Shown piece by piece: positions 1-12,790 of a stretch of DNA of 64,000 bases. Source of the DNA: Cranoglanis bouderius. Taxonomy: Eukaryota; Chordata; Actinopteri; Siluriformes; Cranoglanididae. The stretch covers positions 16,936,269-17,000,268 of the forward strand of contig CM042552.1 in assembly GCA_023630585.1 (NCBI GenBank), given 5' to 3'. The position numbers were made by a program, and so were the translations under genes. The notes below the pieces were generated by a model. It was not told the DNA's origin. It worked only from the letters and a program-made list of their open reading frames with translations, and did no database searches. Each line of letters opens with the position of its first letter. Position 1 is the first letter of the stretch.

Positions 1-338
1 CTTGGGCAAGTTGCTCCCGATGGCAGCATGGCACCATGTGTGAATGTGTGAATGAGAAACAATGTAAAGCACTTTGTAGAACCATTAAGGTTAAAATAAG
101 GTTATAAGTGCAGACCATTTACCATTACTTAATGATCTCGGCTAAAGGTGAGGACTCCATGGTAGTGGATCTTTCTCACTCCCAGGTTTTGGCACCAGTG
201 TGACACTTCCCCTGGGTTGGGTCGGGAAATGAGGAGATGGGAGGCAGGCTTGGGACAACTCAAAAGGGGCTTCTTTATTTGATTCTGTTTTACTTTTACT
301 TTTCAGCTATTTTATTTTGCTGTGCCCATACATGTATA

Positions 339-1431
<1,093 letters not shown>

Positions 1432-1461
1432 CGGAAAAAAAAAAAAAAAACAGCACAGGAT

Positions 1462-1544
<83 letters not shown>
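1432..1544. repeat. Poly(A) run and (TA)n microsatellite
   Basis: A 16-18 base A-run (about 1434-1450) is followed, after a short unique spacer, by about 38 TA units (1469-1544). Frames over it are repeat artefacts. Confidence 0.96.
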
Positions 1545-1546
<2 letters not shown>

Positions 1547-3188
1547 GAGCATCTTCTGTGTTTTCTGTGGTGCTCCATTTTGTATTTCTCACTTTTGTCA
1601 TTTTCATCCTCAGACTCTCCTGTAATAACACCAACATCACACAACTAGGACATTGGAATAAGTTTGGAGCAGAGGGTGTGTGGTTCCTCTCCTTTTGTTT
1701 ACTGTTTTGGTTTTGACAGAGTTGTGTTTCCAATAGCCATGTGTGTTCTAATCATATGATAAAGATCTTTTTAAGCCTGTACCAATATCCACACAATTAC
1801 TATAGATGTTACCAAAATTACCATATTTTAATATAATAATATATTTTACCATTTTCTCAGTAATGATGAAACATATAAAGAATGTCAGAGGAACTGGAGC
1901 TCAAGAAGCCCATCACGTCATCTCTGTACAAAAATCATTTTCAGACATGAAATGAATGAAGCCAGACATCCACATGTTTCACATTGGATTAATCATTGTT
2001 AGATATTCTCTGCTTATGTTAAGTAACTAACAATTCCAGATGAGTCATTCTGACCCAAACAGAACATGATGGTCAGTAAAGTCTTATAGACCAGATAAAC
2101 TCAATATTGATATTTCATAAATTCAGTGTTTCGTTATTTACTCAGTGGAACAATTTAGTTAATATGGTAAATGATTTCATTACACAGTGTATGACCTACC
2201 TCAGGGTTCTGCTTTAGGCCCAATCTTGTTTTCATTGTACATGTGAGGCAGTGTGGGAAAACCTGAATTCTAACAGTTTTTCTTTCCTCCTGTAATATAC
2301 CTTGACATCTCTTGTTTAAGACATCACATTTCACCAGAAAAGATGTGGAAATGGTTCTGTTTGGGCTAATTTCTAACCTTGCCTTGGCATCACTCTGCAT
2401 TTTTTGCAAAGATCACACTGCATAAACAGACAGTTAAAAAAAAAAGCAGCATAACAGAAATCCTTCACTGCACAACACTGCACAATTCATTTATTTGTAA
2501 AATTTAGTAGGAGTCAAAAATAACAACAGGATTTTAGTCTTAGGAGCAGAAGTTTGAAGAAACAGATGCCAGGTAATGCCTTGTGACTTATTCTCATTTA
2601 TCTGGAGAATTTTTTTTGCCACCCCTGATTTGGCATCGGTAATGTGATCTAAATGGGAGGCAGCTGTGAATCATCTGTATTAGAATAGAAAAATTACCAT
2701 ATTTACAAAAAAATTGTCCCCAATGGAAGCCTGAGAAAACCTTCACATTGTGAAATTATGATATTTTCTACTATATACAGTACTGTATAGTTGAGAAAAT
2801 GACAGACTTTCCTGAACTGAAATATATATCTTTTTTTGCATGTATCTCAGTCCAAAATTTGGTTCTAGCATTTTTATGGTGAAAAGGAGAAAATTGCATT
2901 TAAAGATTTTATTTTACTTCCACAAACAGATGCATCACCTCCACATTTATAACTGAATCTACTTTTGTAAAAATATTTTTGGGCCAAATTGTAAAGAATT
3001 ATACATTTAAAATGGTAAATTTTATCACTTTGATTGTCAGCATCATCTACAGCAGCCTCTGTCATTATCTGAGCTAAGAGCCACTCCACTGATCTTTCAG
3101 AAATCGCTGTTTTTTTGTATCACCTCAGTGTGAAATTTAAATCCTTCCTCTTATTGAAGGACCTGGATATACATTATATAGTGTATAT
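1545..3188. other. Non-coding stretch, no gene recognised
   Basis: AT-rich sequence with no exon-like frames, apart from the small LINE reverse-transcriptase remnant listed at 2190-2243. Confidence 0.5.
2190..2243 (+). pseudogene. LINE reverse transcriptase scrap (PQGS motif)
   Basis: Eighteen codons read YDLPQGSALGPILFSLYM. This is the conserved reverse-transcriptase block (GVPQGSVLGPLLFxLY) of CR1/L2-type LINEs. The frame closes with TGA right after it and no neighbouring RT blocks remain, so it is a small relic. Confidence 0.6.
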
Positions 3189-3250
3189 ACAGTGCCCTTC
3201 ACTAATATTGGCACCCTTGGTAAATATGAGCGAAGAAGGCTGTGAAAGGA
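3189..3250 (+). mobile_element. Tc1-like terminal repeat fragment (GCACCC family)
   Basis: The sequence starting ACAGTGCCCTTCACTAATA and running through AAATATGAGCGAAGAAGGCTG matches the inverse of the end at 51121-51174. It is therefore a lone terminal inverted repeat of the same Tc1-like family. Another element abuts it directly. Confidence 0.75.
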
Positions 3251-3252
3251 GA

Positions 3253-3645
3253 GTTCTTTGCCATGAGGTGCCATGTTGAACTTCCAGTGACCAGTATGAG
3301 AGAGTGTGAGAGCGATAACACCAAACTTAACACACCTGCTCCCCATTCACACCTGAGACCTTGTAACACTAATGAGTCACATGACACCAGGGAGGGAAAA
3401 TGGCTAATTGGGCCCAATTTGGACATTTTCACTTAGGGGTGTACTCACTTTTGTTGCCAGCAGTTTAGACATTAATGGCTGTGAGTTATTTTGAGGGGAC
3501 AGCAAATTTACACTGTTATACAAGCTGTACACTCACTACTTTACATTGTAGCAAAGTGTCATTTCTTCAGTGTTGTCCCATGAAAAGATATAATAAAATA
3601 TTTGCAAAAATATGAGGGGTGTACTGACTTTTGTGAGATACTGTA
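3253..3645 (-). mobile_element. Tc1-like element, 5' terminal part only
   Basis: The segment contains GGTGTACTCACTTTTGT at both ends of its terminal-repeat part (about 3434 and 3618) and ends GAGATACTGTA. This is typical of a well-known fish Tc1-like family with long, internally repeated inverted termini. No transposase coding region survives. It joins the preceding terminal fragment without a gap, suggesting nested insertion plus deletion. Confidence 0.65.
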
Positions 3646-3698
3646 TATACGTGTATATATATATATACGTGTATATATATACACGTATATATATATAC

Positions 3699-3758
<60 letters not shown>

Positions 3759-3815
3759 TTATATATTTATATATATACGTGTATATATATACGTGTGTAT
3801 ATATATATATATAGA
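3641..3815. repeat. TA-rich microsatellite with ACGTGTAT variants
   Basis: Imperfect TA repeat carrying repeated TATATACGTG and CGTATA units, hence locally palindromic. It sits at the end of the Tc1-like fragment. Confidence 0.95.
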
Positions 3816-3879
3816 ATGCAAAAAACCCAATCAACCAATCAACCAAACAAACAAACAAACAAAAAAATGTGGACCCCAA

Positions 3880-4100
3880 TGTCTTCTGTTGTTGTAAACC
3901 ATTCAGCTCAAGGTTCCATGTGTTGTGTGTTCTGAGATGCTTTTCTACTCACCACGGTTTTAAAGAGTGGTAATTTATGTTACTGTACCTTTCCTGTCAG
4001 CTCAAATGAATCTGGCCATTCTCCTATGACCTCTCTCATCAACAATACATTTCCACCCGCAGAACTGCCGTTCACTGGATGGGTTTTATTTCCACGCCAT
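3880..4100 (-). mobile_element. Tc1-like transposon fragment (HTH family), copy 1
   Basis: Blocks such as TTCTGAGATGCTTTTCTACTCACC and GACCTCTCTCATCAACAA are shared with the segments at 36542-37153 and 55330-55915, all in the same orientation. The longer copy at 36.5 kb shows that the region encodes, on the - strand, the N-terminal helix-turn-helix part of a Tc1-like transposase. No intact frame is left here. Confidence 0.6.
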
Positions 4101-4910
4101 TGAGTCAATACAGAATTATACAGTTTAAAAAACAACTCAAGATCTCAGTTTTAATTGTATTTTACTAGAAAAAAAACCCATTATTTTTGCATTTTTACAT
4201 TTAAAATGAGCAGGAGTAGGACTGTTTTTTTTTTTGTTTGTTTTTTTTTTGTTAGAAGGACTCATTTCGTCTTGTGATTTTGTATCAACACAGCATGATC
4301 ATATCCCAACTCTCACTCCATCTGTCCATTTTCCCTCTGAAATGTGTTTGAGTGTTTGCAAACTGCAATAATTCCTCCTTAAACTCCTCATCCGTATTCA
4401 CAGAAGTAATTAGAGAAGAGCTTATTCGTGTTATAACTCTGCCATGGACCTTTCCCTCTGTTGTTAATTGACAATTTGAGATACACACAATGCCATTTAC
4501 TTTAACTCATTATCTGCTGTTGAACATGCTCAAGGAGCCACAGACTTGAGACTGAGTGTGAGGAAGAAGATGTGTGGCTAATCTGGACTGGAATAATAAT
4601 GTGTACTGAGATGCCCAAATGTGGCTCATTATACTGGTCATTGTGTGGACAGACAGTTTCAGACAGCAGTCATGCTCCATCCTGATCAGCTGACTTTAAG
4701 ATGCTTTCACATAAACAGCATTTAGTCTATTGGAATAGAACCCTGGTGTGTTTTCCCTTGTTGTGCAACCTTTAAGCAGGTGAGAACATACTGTAGCAAT
4801 CACACTTGCTCCAAGAGCATCTGAATGAGGTGGCTTCCAAGTGAACTCTAGTAAAGTCGACTGCAGTGAGAAAGCGATTCAACTGCAGGAACTGAACCAA
4901 ATATGATGTG
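4101..4910. other. Non-coding stretch, no gene recognised
   Basis: Contains T-runs near 4225-4250 and no exon-like frame or repeat that I can classify. Confidence 0.4.
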
Positions 4911-5589
4911 TACCCTTTCTAAGGGAACTCAACGTTGCATGAGCTTCACACTGTGGGAAGCGCCTCCGTGCGTGACTGGTATCTGAAGTCTGTGTAAAAT
5001 CATATCTATTTATAGGCCTGCCATGGCAATTAAGCGGGTCACATAATATATAAAATTGTCACCTGTGAACCATGCCGTCAGCCTTATTATCTTCAGCGAA
5101 GACCGTATGTTGGTTGTCTGTGTGAACGCTCCTAAAAATTCTTCACTTTCTCTTATTTTTCAGAAAAGAATATATATATATATCTTTACTTTTCTGCCCC
5201 TCACCTCTTTGAGAGTATGAGAGAATTCAGGAAGTGTTATTCTTGTGACACACTTTCTATGTGAAGTGTTTGGGGGTGGAGCATGCTGCAGTGGCCCTCG
5301 AACAAAAAGAAGAAAAAAAAGGGTCTGACTACGTGTAGGCAGCTATGCTCTCGGCTCACTCTCTTCTCAGCCGAAGGGAGTTTTGGAGGCTTGTGGCTCT
5401 GGGCCGGCCGTTGCCGAGGCAGCCAGCCAGCTCGGGTCCTGGGGATCCCGTATGGCTCTGGGGGAGGAACTGGAGATGTGCACTACTTTATCTCTTGCTC
5501 TGTCTGACTGTCCACTTCTGGGTTTTGGAGCTCACGTCACAAGTCCTCCTTCCGGTATGGAGAGTCAACCCACCCTCTCTGACTCCGAT

Positions 5590-6110
5590 TTATCAATAAT
5601 ATAAAGAGCTGCTTGAAGTGATCACTAGGGCTGTAGAAAAGTTGAATTTAGACTGGCCCGGGGAGATTAAGTGGCTCGTAGCAGGCTGAACAAGTGCTTT
5701 CTCCCCAGTGAAATTAAAACTCCCTCACACTGCAGAAAATGCCCCCTTTTTTCCAGAAGTGCATTATGAAATATCGTGCTTCTGGAGAAAAACCATTCAC
5801 CAGCCGTATTTATAACCCCGCGACATCTGATTATTCGGTCATCGTGGGGAATGAACAGTATGGGTATTTGGCTATGCCAAGGTCGAGATGGCGCTTGCAA
5901 GCTACCTCTCTCCATTGATGGCAGGGAATTTAGGGGGGTCGGCTTTGCCATCCAAGCCGTGTAAGGCCACCTCGGCTTTGGTTGGCAAAGCCTATGTGGT
6001 GGCAGGTCTCGCTTGTGAGCCACTGCATACAAGGGCAGTGTTGCAGGCCTACCAAGCAGACCTGCTGAATGAGCTCAATATTCCGGCCCATTCAGCGGCG
6101 TGTTTAACGC
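5590..6110 (+). pseudogene. DIRS gag-like remnant
   Basis: Frames in this stretch encode pieces such as KATSALVGKAYVVAGLACEP and RAVLQAYQADLLNELN, which resemble the helical region of fish DIRS gag proteins (…SSSLVGKAY…AVLQAYQADLL…). Stops and frame changes occur between 5640 and 5890. The function, by family, would be a nucleic-acid-binding structural protein. It is non-functional here, and assignment rests on motif and position before RT. Confidence 0.55.
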
Positions 6111-6129
6111 CATCGCTGACAGGTTATGA

Positions 6130-7150
6130 ATGGCAAAACAGCAAACAGCAGCATTCAGCCACTTCCTTCCTGTCTATTTCCACATAGAAATATTGCCCAG
6201 TCACAGGAAGTTCCTGAGGTTCGCGTTTGGAGGCAACACATACCAATATTGGGTTCTTCCCTTTGGTCTAGCTTTATCCCCTCACACCTTCACGAAGTGC
6301 ATGCATGCCGCTCTGGCTCCCTTGCGACTCCAGGGCATCCATGTACTAAACTACCTGGACAACTGGTTAATTCTAGCACAATCCAGGGAGTTGGCGATTC
6401 CAACATTCCAACATTGTTCTTGCCCACATGAGGAGCTTGGGGCTCAGGTTGAACCCCAAGAAAAGCATGCTTTCTCCAGTGCAGAGGACGACTTTTCAAG
6501 GGGTTATATGGGATTCCACTACATTGAGCGCGTATCTATCCCCAACACATGTAGGATCAATCCTATCAACATTGAGCAAGATAAAGCTGGGCCTGGGCAT
6601 CCCCTCCAGTCTCTACGAGAGGCTGTTGGGGCTTATGGCAGTGCCAGCCAATGTCATACCGTTGGGCGTATTGCACATGAGACCATTTCAGTTGTGGGTG
6701 AAAAGTTGGGGGTTTCATCCAAGGACGAAACCCCTAAGAATAATCAGTGTCATCCGGCGATGCCTACATGCTCTGAGAATTTGGAGGTGTCCCTCATCTA
6801 AAGTGGCATATAAATCGCCTAGAAATGCGGGCCGTATTCCTAGCACTGAAATTCTTTCTTCCTCAGTTGAGAGGTCACCATGTGTTAGTTGCAACAGACA
6901 ATACAGTGGTGGTCTCATATATCAAGCACCAGGGAGGGTTATGTTTGCGCCCCCTGTTCAGGCAGGTGCAACTACTACTTCTCTGGGCAGAAGGAAAGTT
7001 TTTGTCAGTGAGTGCAATGTACATTCTGGGCAACTGGAATGTGGGGGCAGACATCCTGTCAATGCAGGAGCTGAGGCCCGGGGGTTGGAGGCTCCATACA
7101 CAAGTGCTGGAGTCCATATGGTGGAGGTTCCGCCAAGCTGAGCTGGATGT
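6130..7150 (+). pseudogene. DIRS reverse transcriptase / RNase H remnant
   Basis: A frame from 6130 carries YFHIEILPSHRKFLRFAFGG, the FGLALSP motif and the catalytic block as YLDNWLI. The DIRS consensus is YxDDWLI, so the second catalytic Asp is Asn. Near 6420 the frame shifts (+1) and RT continues (GLRLNPKKSMLSP). From 6825 a third frame holds the RNase H-like part (VLVATDNTVVVSYIKHQGG and NVGADILS). At least two frameshifts and one missing catalytic residue make this a pseudogene. Confidence 0.8.
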
Positions 7151-8250
7151 GTTCACCTCCGAGGAGATGACACACCGCCCACTGTGGTTCACCCTCACTC
7201 CTCCCGCACCATTAGGGCTGGACGCCATGATGCACACGTGGCCGATGTCATGTCTGTACACCTTTCCCTCAATTGCTCTGCTCCCACAGGCTCTAACGAG
7301 AGTTCGCCAAGATTGTGCTATGTCTGCTGCTAGTAGTACCGGATTGGCCAGCTTGAATTTGGTTCTTGGTGATATCTCTGCTGGATGGCACTCCCTGGGA
7401 GATTCCCATTTGCAGGGATCTATTGTCTCAAGCCAGAGAGTTGATTTATCACCCTTGGCCAGAAATATTGAAACTGTGGTCTGACCCCTGAGGGGCACCA
7501 GCTCATAGATTCTGGTCTCTCAACTGAGGTTGTAGAGACCATGTTAAATGCTAGAGCACTATCCACAAGAAAATTGCATGCATTCAAGTGGCAACTTTTT
7601 TATCATGGTGTGAGGAATGCCAGTTGAACCCAGTAAACTGTGCAATAGCTACAGTCCTGGAGTTCTTACAGGAATGTTTCTCAGCAGAGTCAATTAGGGT
7701 CTATGTGACCGCCATTTTGGCCAGTCATGCCCCTATTGATGGAGCCTCTGTTGGGCAACATACTTCGAGGTTTATGTGTGGCGTCAGGCGGCTGAGGCCC
7801 ATCTGCAGACCACGCATACCTTCCTGGGACCTTTCTGTGATCCTGCAAGGCCTGTCATGTGCCCCATTCGAGCCCTTGGAGTCAGCCTCAGAGAAGCTTC
7901 TGACGCTAAAGTTAGCTCTTCTGCTGGCCCTGACATCTCTCAAGCGAGTAGATCTACAAGCTCTCTCTGTTGCCCTGTACTGCCTTTGACTTTGTCCCTG
8001 GATTAGCCAAAGCCTCCCTATATCCTAGGCCAGATGATTCCTAAGTACGTATGTCTGCTGCCCAGCCAGTAGTGTTGCAGTAGTGGAAGCAATCTCTATT
8101 GCTTATGAGGCGCGCGGTCTCGCTATGCCTCTGGGCATAGGGGCTCAGGGGTGTCACCTCCTAAAAGGCTTTATCTAAGGGGTACCTTTACAGGATGTGT
8201 GTGCTGCGGCGGGGTGGTCTATGTCACACACATTCATTTGGTATTACGGT
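7150..8250 (+). pseudogene. DIRS tyrosine recombinase remnant
   Basis: The frame at 7588-7989 encodes the N-terminal and first catalytic region of a DIRS tyrosine recombinase (VLEFLQE, RVYVTAILASHAPIDG, then LTSLKRVDLQALSVA with the first Arg). After a break, codons near 8190-8245 give DVCAAAGWSMSHTFIWYYGL, equivalent to the final catalytic box; the HxxR box is not recognisable. Such enzymes integrate circular DIRS cDNA without target duplication. Stops and frame breaks mean it cannot be active. Confidence 0.72.
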
Positions 8251-8448
8251 TTGGCCTTATTGGCCAGCTCGTATATGGTTCTTGGAGATAATATCTCTGC
8301 TGGACGGCACACCCTGGGAGATTCCCGTTCGCAGGGATCTATTGTCTCCAGCCTTAGGTTTGATTTATCACCCTTGGCCAGAACTATGCAAACTGTGAGT
8401 CTGGCCCCTGAGGGGCACCAGCTCATAGATTCAGGTCTCTCAACCAAG
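8250..8448 (+). repeat. Duplicated DIRS internal segment
   Basis: This segment (GGTTCTTGGAGATAATATCT onward, including GCAGGGATCTATTGTCTC and GAGGGGCACCAGCTCATAGA) repeats 7345-7530 with scattered differences, in direct orientation. It follows the recombinase C-terminal box, so it is either an internal duplication or a piece of a second DIRS copy joined here. Confidence 0.8.
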
Positions 8449-8720
8449 GCAAAATGTTCCTCCAGCTGTTTCTTTTTAGTAACACTTACTTTTCCAGCCT
8501 TTTATTGCTCCATCCCAATTTTGTTGAAACGTGTTGCTGCCATCAAAATCAAAATTACCTTATTTTTTTCTTAAAATGGTACATTTATTCAGTTTAAACA
8601 TTTGATATGTATTCTATGTTCTATTGTGAATAACATATGGGTTTATGATATTTTCAAATCATTGCATTCTGTTTTTATTTACATTTTACACAGCGTCCCA
8701 ATTATTTGGAATTGGGATTG
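8449..8720 (+). mobile_element. 3' end of a Tc1-like element (CCCCAATTCC family)
   Basis: Sequence from GTTGAAACGTGTTGCTGCCA to the terminus GGAATTGGGATTG, followed by TA, corresponds to the right end of the Tc1 family present at 15165-17267. The element's 5' part is absent and it abuts DIRS copy 1 directly. Confidence 0.75.
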
Positions 8721-9767
8721 TAAATATGAACTGCTAAACTGAGCCATGAGGTGCACATTGAGGCAACAGATAGACTTGTAATGCTGCAGAAAAGCTAAGT
8801 GTTCTTAGATGAAAAAAAAAAAAAAAAAAACAATTAAAAAGTGTTTTAGAAGTGCTTCAACCATACATGCCCCTCAGACTCTTTTATGGTTTGTTTGTTT
8901 AGATATGTGCAGTGTCAAACCAAACCAATTAGCAAACAAAACAAATGAATCAAGTTCACTCTGTTTCTGACTCAACAAACGGACTAATAGGTGTGACAAC
9001 AGATTTAGTCTCTACCTCCTCTGAAGCTGTCTGTCTCTGATTGGACAGAATTTTAACTGAAAATGTTCAGTGTCAGAATATCTCACTTAGTTTAAAACAA
9101 TAAAGTGTTTCATTGACACTGTGGTTCCTAAAATCAGTAGTGATTACTGATAGCTATGAGATAAGTGATTCACTTATGAGTGTAAATGACTCCTGTTTAT
9201 GGCAGAATATTCTCCTTGTTTTGACTGATTAAGTCTATATTAAACAGTAGACTTTATTATTAGACAGGCTTGTGTATAAACAAGGCTTCACCACACACAC
9301 ATACTAACACAAGGCACCATACGGTGAATCCTCGCCTCAGTGTACTCCTTGGCCCGTCACCCCTCAGACCTTACACAGGACACACAGGAACACACTGATT
9401 CGCTCATTTTTAATCCTGGGAAACAAAAGAAACAGAAATAATGAGATGTTTGACAACTCTGCTCATCTGTAACCACTGAAGTCATTTTAAATAATCACTG
9501 TGTGCCTTATTACAGTGAAATGCATGTGGTCATTTGTCCATAACAGAAGATAAATGTGCTCCTTTTTTAAGGGGGAGCATTGGATGGAGGGATGGAGCAT
9601 TGGAGTGAATCAATGAGGGGTGAGCTGGTAGGGATTAGTAGAGTCCAGGTTAGAGTCTCAAAATGTTAATTAAAACAGTAGAATAACATAAGCTAAGATT
9701 GCTACACAGAAGTAATCAAGCTAAGATTGCTATACAGAAGATCTAAACATGTTTTGTTATCCAGTCA
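8721..9767. other. Non-coding stretch, no gene recognised
   Basis: Contains an A-run (about 8812-8830). No coding region or classifiable repeat was found. Confidence 0.4.
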
Positions 9768-9822
9768 GATCTCACTGGACACTTTCATAAGAACACCTGT
9801 ACACCTGCTAATTCATCCATCC
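9768..9822 (+). mobile_element. Tc1-like terminal fragment (HTH family end)
   Basis: CACTGGACACTTTCATAAGAACACCTGTACACCTGCTAATTCAT corresponds to the outer end of the family found at 36542-37153 and 55330-55915, but here on the + strand and without transposase. Confidence 0.5.
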
Positions 9823-10055
9823 ATCCATACATCCATCCATCCATTTTCCATACCACTTATCCTACACTATTCCACGGATCTCGGGGCACAAAGCAGGGGA
9901 CACCCTGGATGCAATCGCAGGGCACAATCACACACCCATTCACACACTACAGACAATTTGGAAATGCCAATCAAATGCCAATCTACAGTGTATGTCTTTG
10001 GACTGGGGGAGGAAACCAGAGTACTGGAGTGCAAGGGAAACATTCTAACCTAAGT
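9823..10055 (+). repeat. (CCAT)n plus dispersed fish repeat
   Basis: A CCATCCAT run leads into TTTTCCATACCACTTATCC ... TCTCGGGGCACAAAGCAGGG ... GTCTTTGGACTGGGGGAGGA. Similar blocks occur at 12395-12700 and 56740-57090, so this is a dispersed repeat. I do not know its class. Confidence 0.6.
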
Positions 10056-10156
10056 CAGCTCTTTAATTACTTCTGTGAGTGTGGAGGAGAAGTTTAAGGA
10101 GGAATTATTGCAGCTTGCAAACATTCAAACAATTTTTAGAAAGAAAATAGACATAC

Positions 10157-11275
10157 AGTTGCAATCAAAATTATTCAACCGCCATTGCAAATCAGGCTTA
10201 TTGTCCAAATTTACAGACTTTCAATGAACAAAAGCAATTGAAATAGTTCAACACAACGAATGCTTCAAGTGGTTTCCCCAAGTTCAACTGAAAACGCAAC
10301 TTATAATGACTTCTCCAGTTTCAAAATTATTCAACCCCTTCATGGCAAGCATCTTTAGTACTTAGTAGAGCACCCTTTTGCTGTTATGATCTGCTGCAAA
10401 TAAAATGCATAGCCAGATACCAGCTTCTGGCAGCATTCCTGAGGAATCTTAGCTCATTCCACATGAGCAATGGCCTCCAGTTCAGTAATATTCTTGGGTT
10501 TTCTAAGGGGTTAAAGTCAGGTGACTGTTATGGCCCTGTCAAATCTTCCAGGACTTCTTCTGCAACCAAACCTTAGTGGAATTTTAGATATGCTTGGGAT
10601 CATTGTCCTGTTGGAAGGTCCAATGACGCCCAAACTTCAGCTTCCTCACAGACGGCATGACGTTTTCTCCTAGGATTTACTGATACTTCAATGAATCCAT
10701 CTTGCCTTCCACACACTGCAGGTTTCCAGAGGATGCAAAGCAGCCCCAGAGCATCTCTGAGCCACCACCATGCTTGACTGTGGACAGTGTTCTTTCTTCA
10801 TTCTCCAGACATACTGCTGATCCATCGTGCCAAAAAGTTCCAGCACTTTTCTTGTGCTTCTGGGTCAGTAGTGGTGTATGTTTTGGAGTTCCAGCATGGG
10901 AACCTTCTGCATTTAGTATGCGCCATACTGTGCTCACTGAAATCTCAGAATCACAAAACTTCTGTATTTTCTGCCCCTAGCCAGGTATTTCATGTGTTCC
11001 AGATCAAGCACACCTGGTGCAACTAATGAAGCCCTTGATTAGTTGCATCAGGGGTGCTTGAGACAACATCTGTTTTGCATATTTGTGCTGTTGTGAGGGA
11101 TTCTGTTCAGGGGTTGAATAATTTTGAGACTGGCGAAGTCATTATACGTTGAGTTTTCAGTTGAATTTGGGGAAACCACTTTAAGCATTCATTGTGTTGA
11201 ACTATTTCAATTGCTTTTGTTTGATTTGTTCATTGCAAACAGCTGAAAGTCTGTAAGTTTTGACAATAAACCTGA
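10157..11275 (-). mobile_element. Dead Tc1-like transposon, family A copy 1
   Basis: It begins at a TA (10155-10156) with CAGTTGCAATCAAAATTATT and has long inverted repeats, the inner left part matching 11115-11273. Between them, on the - strand, are transposase remnants: STVWRILNAEGSHAGTPKH (helix-turn-helix side) and LWGCFASSGNLQCVEGKMD from the catalytic core. Stops and gaps abolish function. The outer 40 or so bases of the right terminal repeat are missing, replaced by an A/CTTGAAAT tail. It has the same structure as 19414-20695. Confidence 0.85.
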
Positions 11276-11369
11276 TAAAATAAAAATCTTGAAATCTTGA
11301 ATCTTGAAATTAGGTTCCTGTCTAGTTTTTATTTTTTTGCACAGTGGGTTCTAGTCCAGTGGGCTTCAG

Positions 11370-11692
11370 CCCAAAAGGATACCTGTTGAACAGGTTCATA
11401 TCTAATAGGTATTTAGTCCAACATTGTACTGTCCAATAGGTATTTAGTTCAAAGGTCCCAGTCCAATAGGTATTTATTCAAACTGGTTTCAGTTAAATAC
11501 GTATTTAGTTTAACAGGTTCCCATCCAACAGGTACTTAGTCCAGTAAGTTTCTGTCCAATAGGCATTTAGTTCAACAGGTTTCTGTCCAATAGATATTTA
11601 GTCCAACAAGTTCCTGTCCAAGAGTTATTTAGTTCACCTGGTTCCTGTCCATTAGGTATTTAGTCCAATAGGTTCCGGTTTTTATTTTGTCC
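11370..11692. repeat. 30-32 bp minisatellite
   Basis: About ten imperfect units of the form GTCCAATAGGTATTTAGTYC plus AACAGGTTCCT. Unit starts at about 11401, 11431, 11461, 11491, 11521, 11553, 11585, 11616 and 11647 give a period of 30-32 bases. No coding potential. Confidence 0.9.
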
Positions 11693-12394
11693 AAGTGGCT
11701 CCTCTCTCTTGATTGGTATGTGTCCAAAGGGAAATGAGTGTAATGAGTTTCTGTCTTGTGGGTTTTTAAAGATTCCTCTACTGAAATGCTTAAGTAATTT
11801 TTTAACTGTAAAAGAATTTCAACAGTATGTAAATTAGCATGTGATTTTCCAACAAAGCATTGTACTAGTATGCTTAGATTAAATGAAGTAAAGTCTTTGT
11901 TTTTATTATTATTATTATTATTATTTAAAAAAATATCTTTAACTGTCATTATACACATTAAACATTCAGACACTGTTTTAAAAACGTCTGGAATGATGCA
12001 TTTTATTTCTTGCAAACATGGTGATTAACATCAATAGAACTTTGCTTACCTTTCATTCAGTTTTATCTCGATCATCACATGATCTATGGAGTGACCTACA
12101 CGTTGCAGAGAGTTGCACACTTAACATTCTAAAAATTCTCCATCTTGTCACGTTTATTATTGGTTCTGTCACTGTAGCAGAGCCAAAGCTTCCGCCTATC
12201 TCCCCTTTCATACATCACTCCTGCTGTTTAGGTGAGAGGAATGTTCAGATGTTTCACACTGCCTCACTTCCCTATCGTCCCTCCAACATGCCTCTCCAAT
12301 CTTAGGAATGCTTCACAGGCCTGTGTGGAAGGGCCACTTGATTGAACTTATATTTACTTAATTTTCTATTTCTTATAACACCTGGCCTTATGCA
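11693..12394. other. Non-coding stretch with a (TTA)n run
   Basis: A short ATT trinucleotide run lies at about 11902-11925. No gene or other element is recognised. Confidence 0.4.
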
Positions 12395-12790
12395 AGTGAT
12401 CCTGAGTTATCCAGCATTATCCATATGTGTGTGAGACAAGATGGCAAGTGTCTTACAGCAGTCCATCACAGGACACCATGCACATGCACATATTTTGGGA
12501 GGTCAGAGGAAATCAGAGAACCCAGAAGAAACCCACACAGAAAAGAACAGGGAGAACATGCCAAACAACCCCAGAGGCAGTAACCTGAGCTCAGAAAAGA
12601 ACAGGGAGAACATGCCAAATTCCACAGAGGCAGTAACCAGAGCTCAGGATATAACCAAAGAGCTGTGAGGTAGCAATGATACCCCTTGTGTCTTCAGTAA
12701 CTTCTTTAACCTGTTCAGGGTCACAGTGGACACAGAGCCTATCCCAGGAACACTGGGTGGAAAGTGAAAAATTCACAGAGATGGGCACCA
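12395..12790 (+). repeat. Dispersed fish repeat, internally duplicated
   Basis: Related to 9823-10055 and 56740-57090 (CAGTCCATCACAGGACACCA, CACACAGAAAAGAACAGGG). The block AGAAAAGAACAGGGAGAACATGCCAAA occurs twice (about 12538 and 12594), showing local duplication. Class unknown. Confidence 0.55.

Larger units (their letters stand above)
4911..8448 (+). mobile_element. Degenerate DIRS-type retrotransposon (copy 1)
   Basis: The left end (4911-5180) matches, in inverse orientation, the segment at 29500-29757, as expected for DIRS terminal repeats. Downstream, in the usual DIRS order, are remnants of gag, reverse transcriptase, RNase H and a tyrosine recombinase, related to but clearly diverged from the element at 32688-36466. 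Frames are broken throughout. No right-hand inverted terminal repeat is seen. Instead a duplicated recombinase-region segment (about 8250-8448) runs into a Tc1 fragment, so the 3' end is rearranged. Confidence 0.82.

Noticed and set aside
5283..5604. GC-rich frames that look like a short protein start
   Set aside because: The region lies inside DIRS copy 1 between its terminal repeat and gag remnant; three overlapping frames have no family match.
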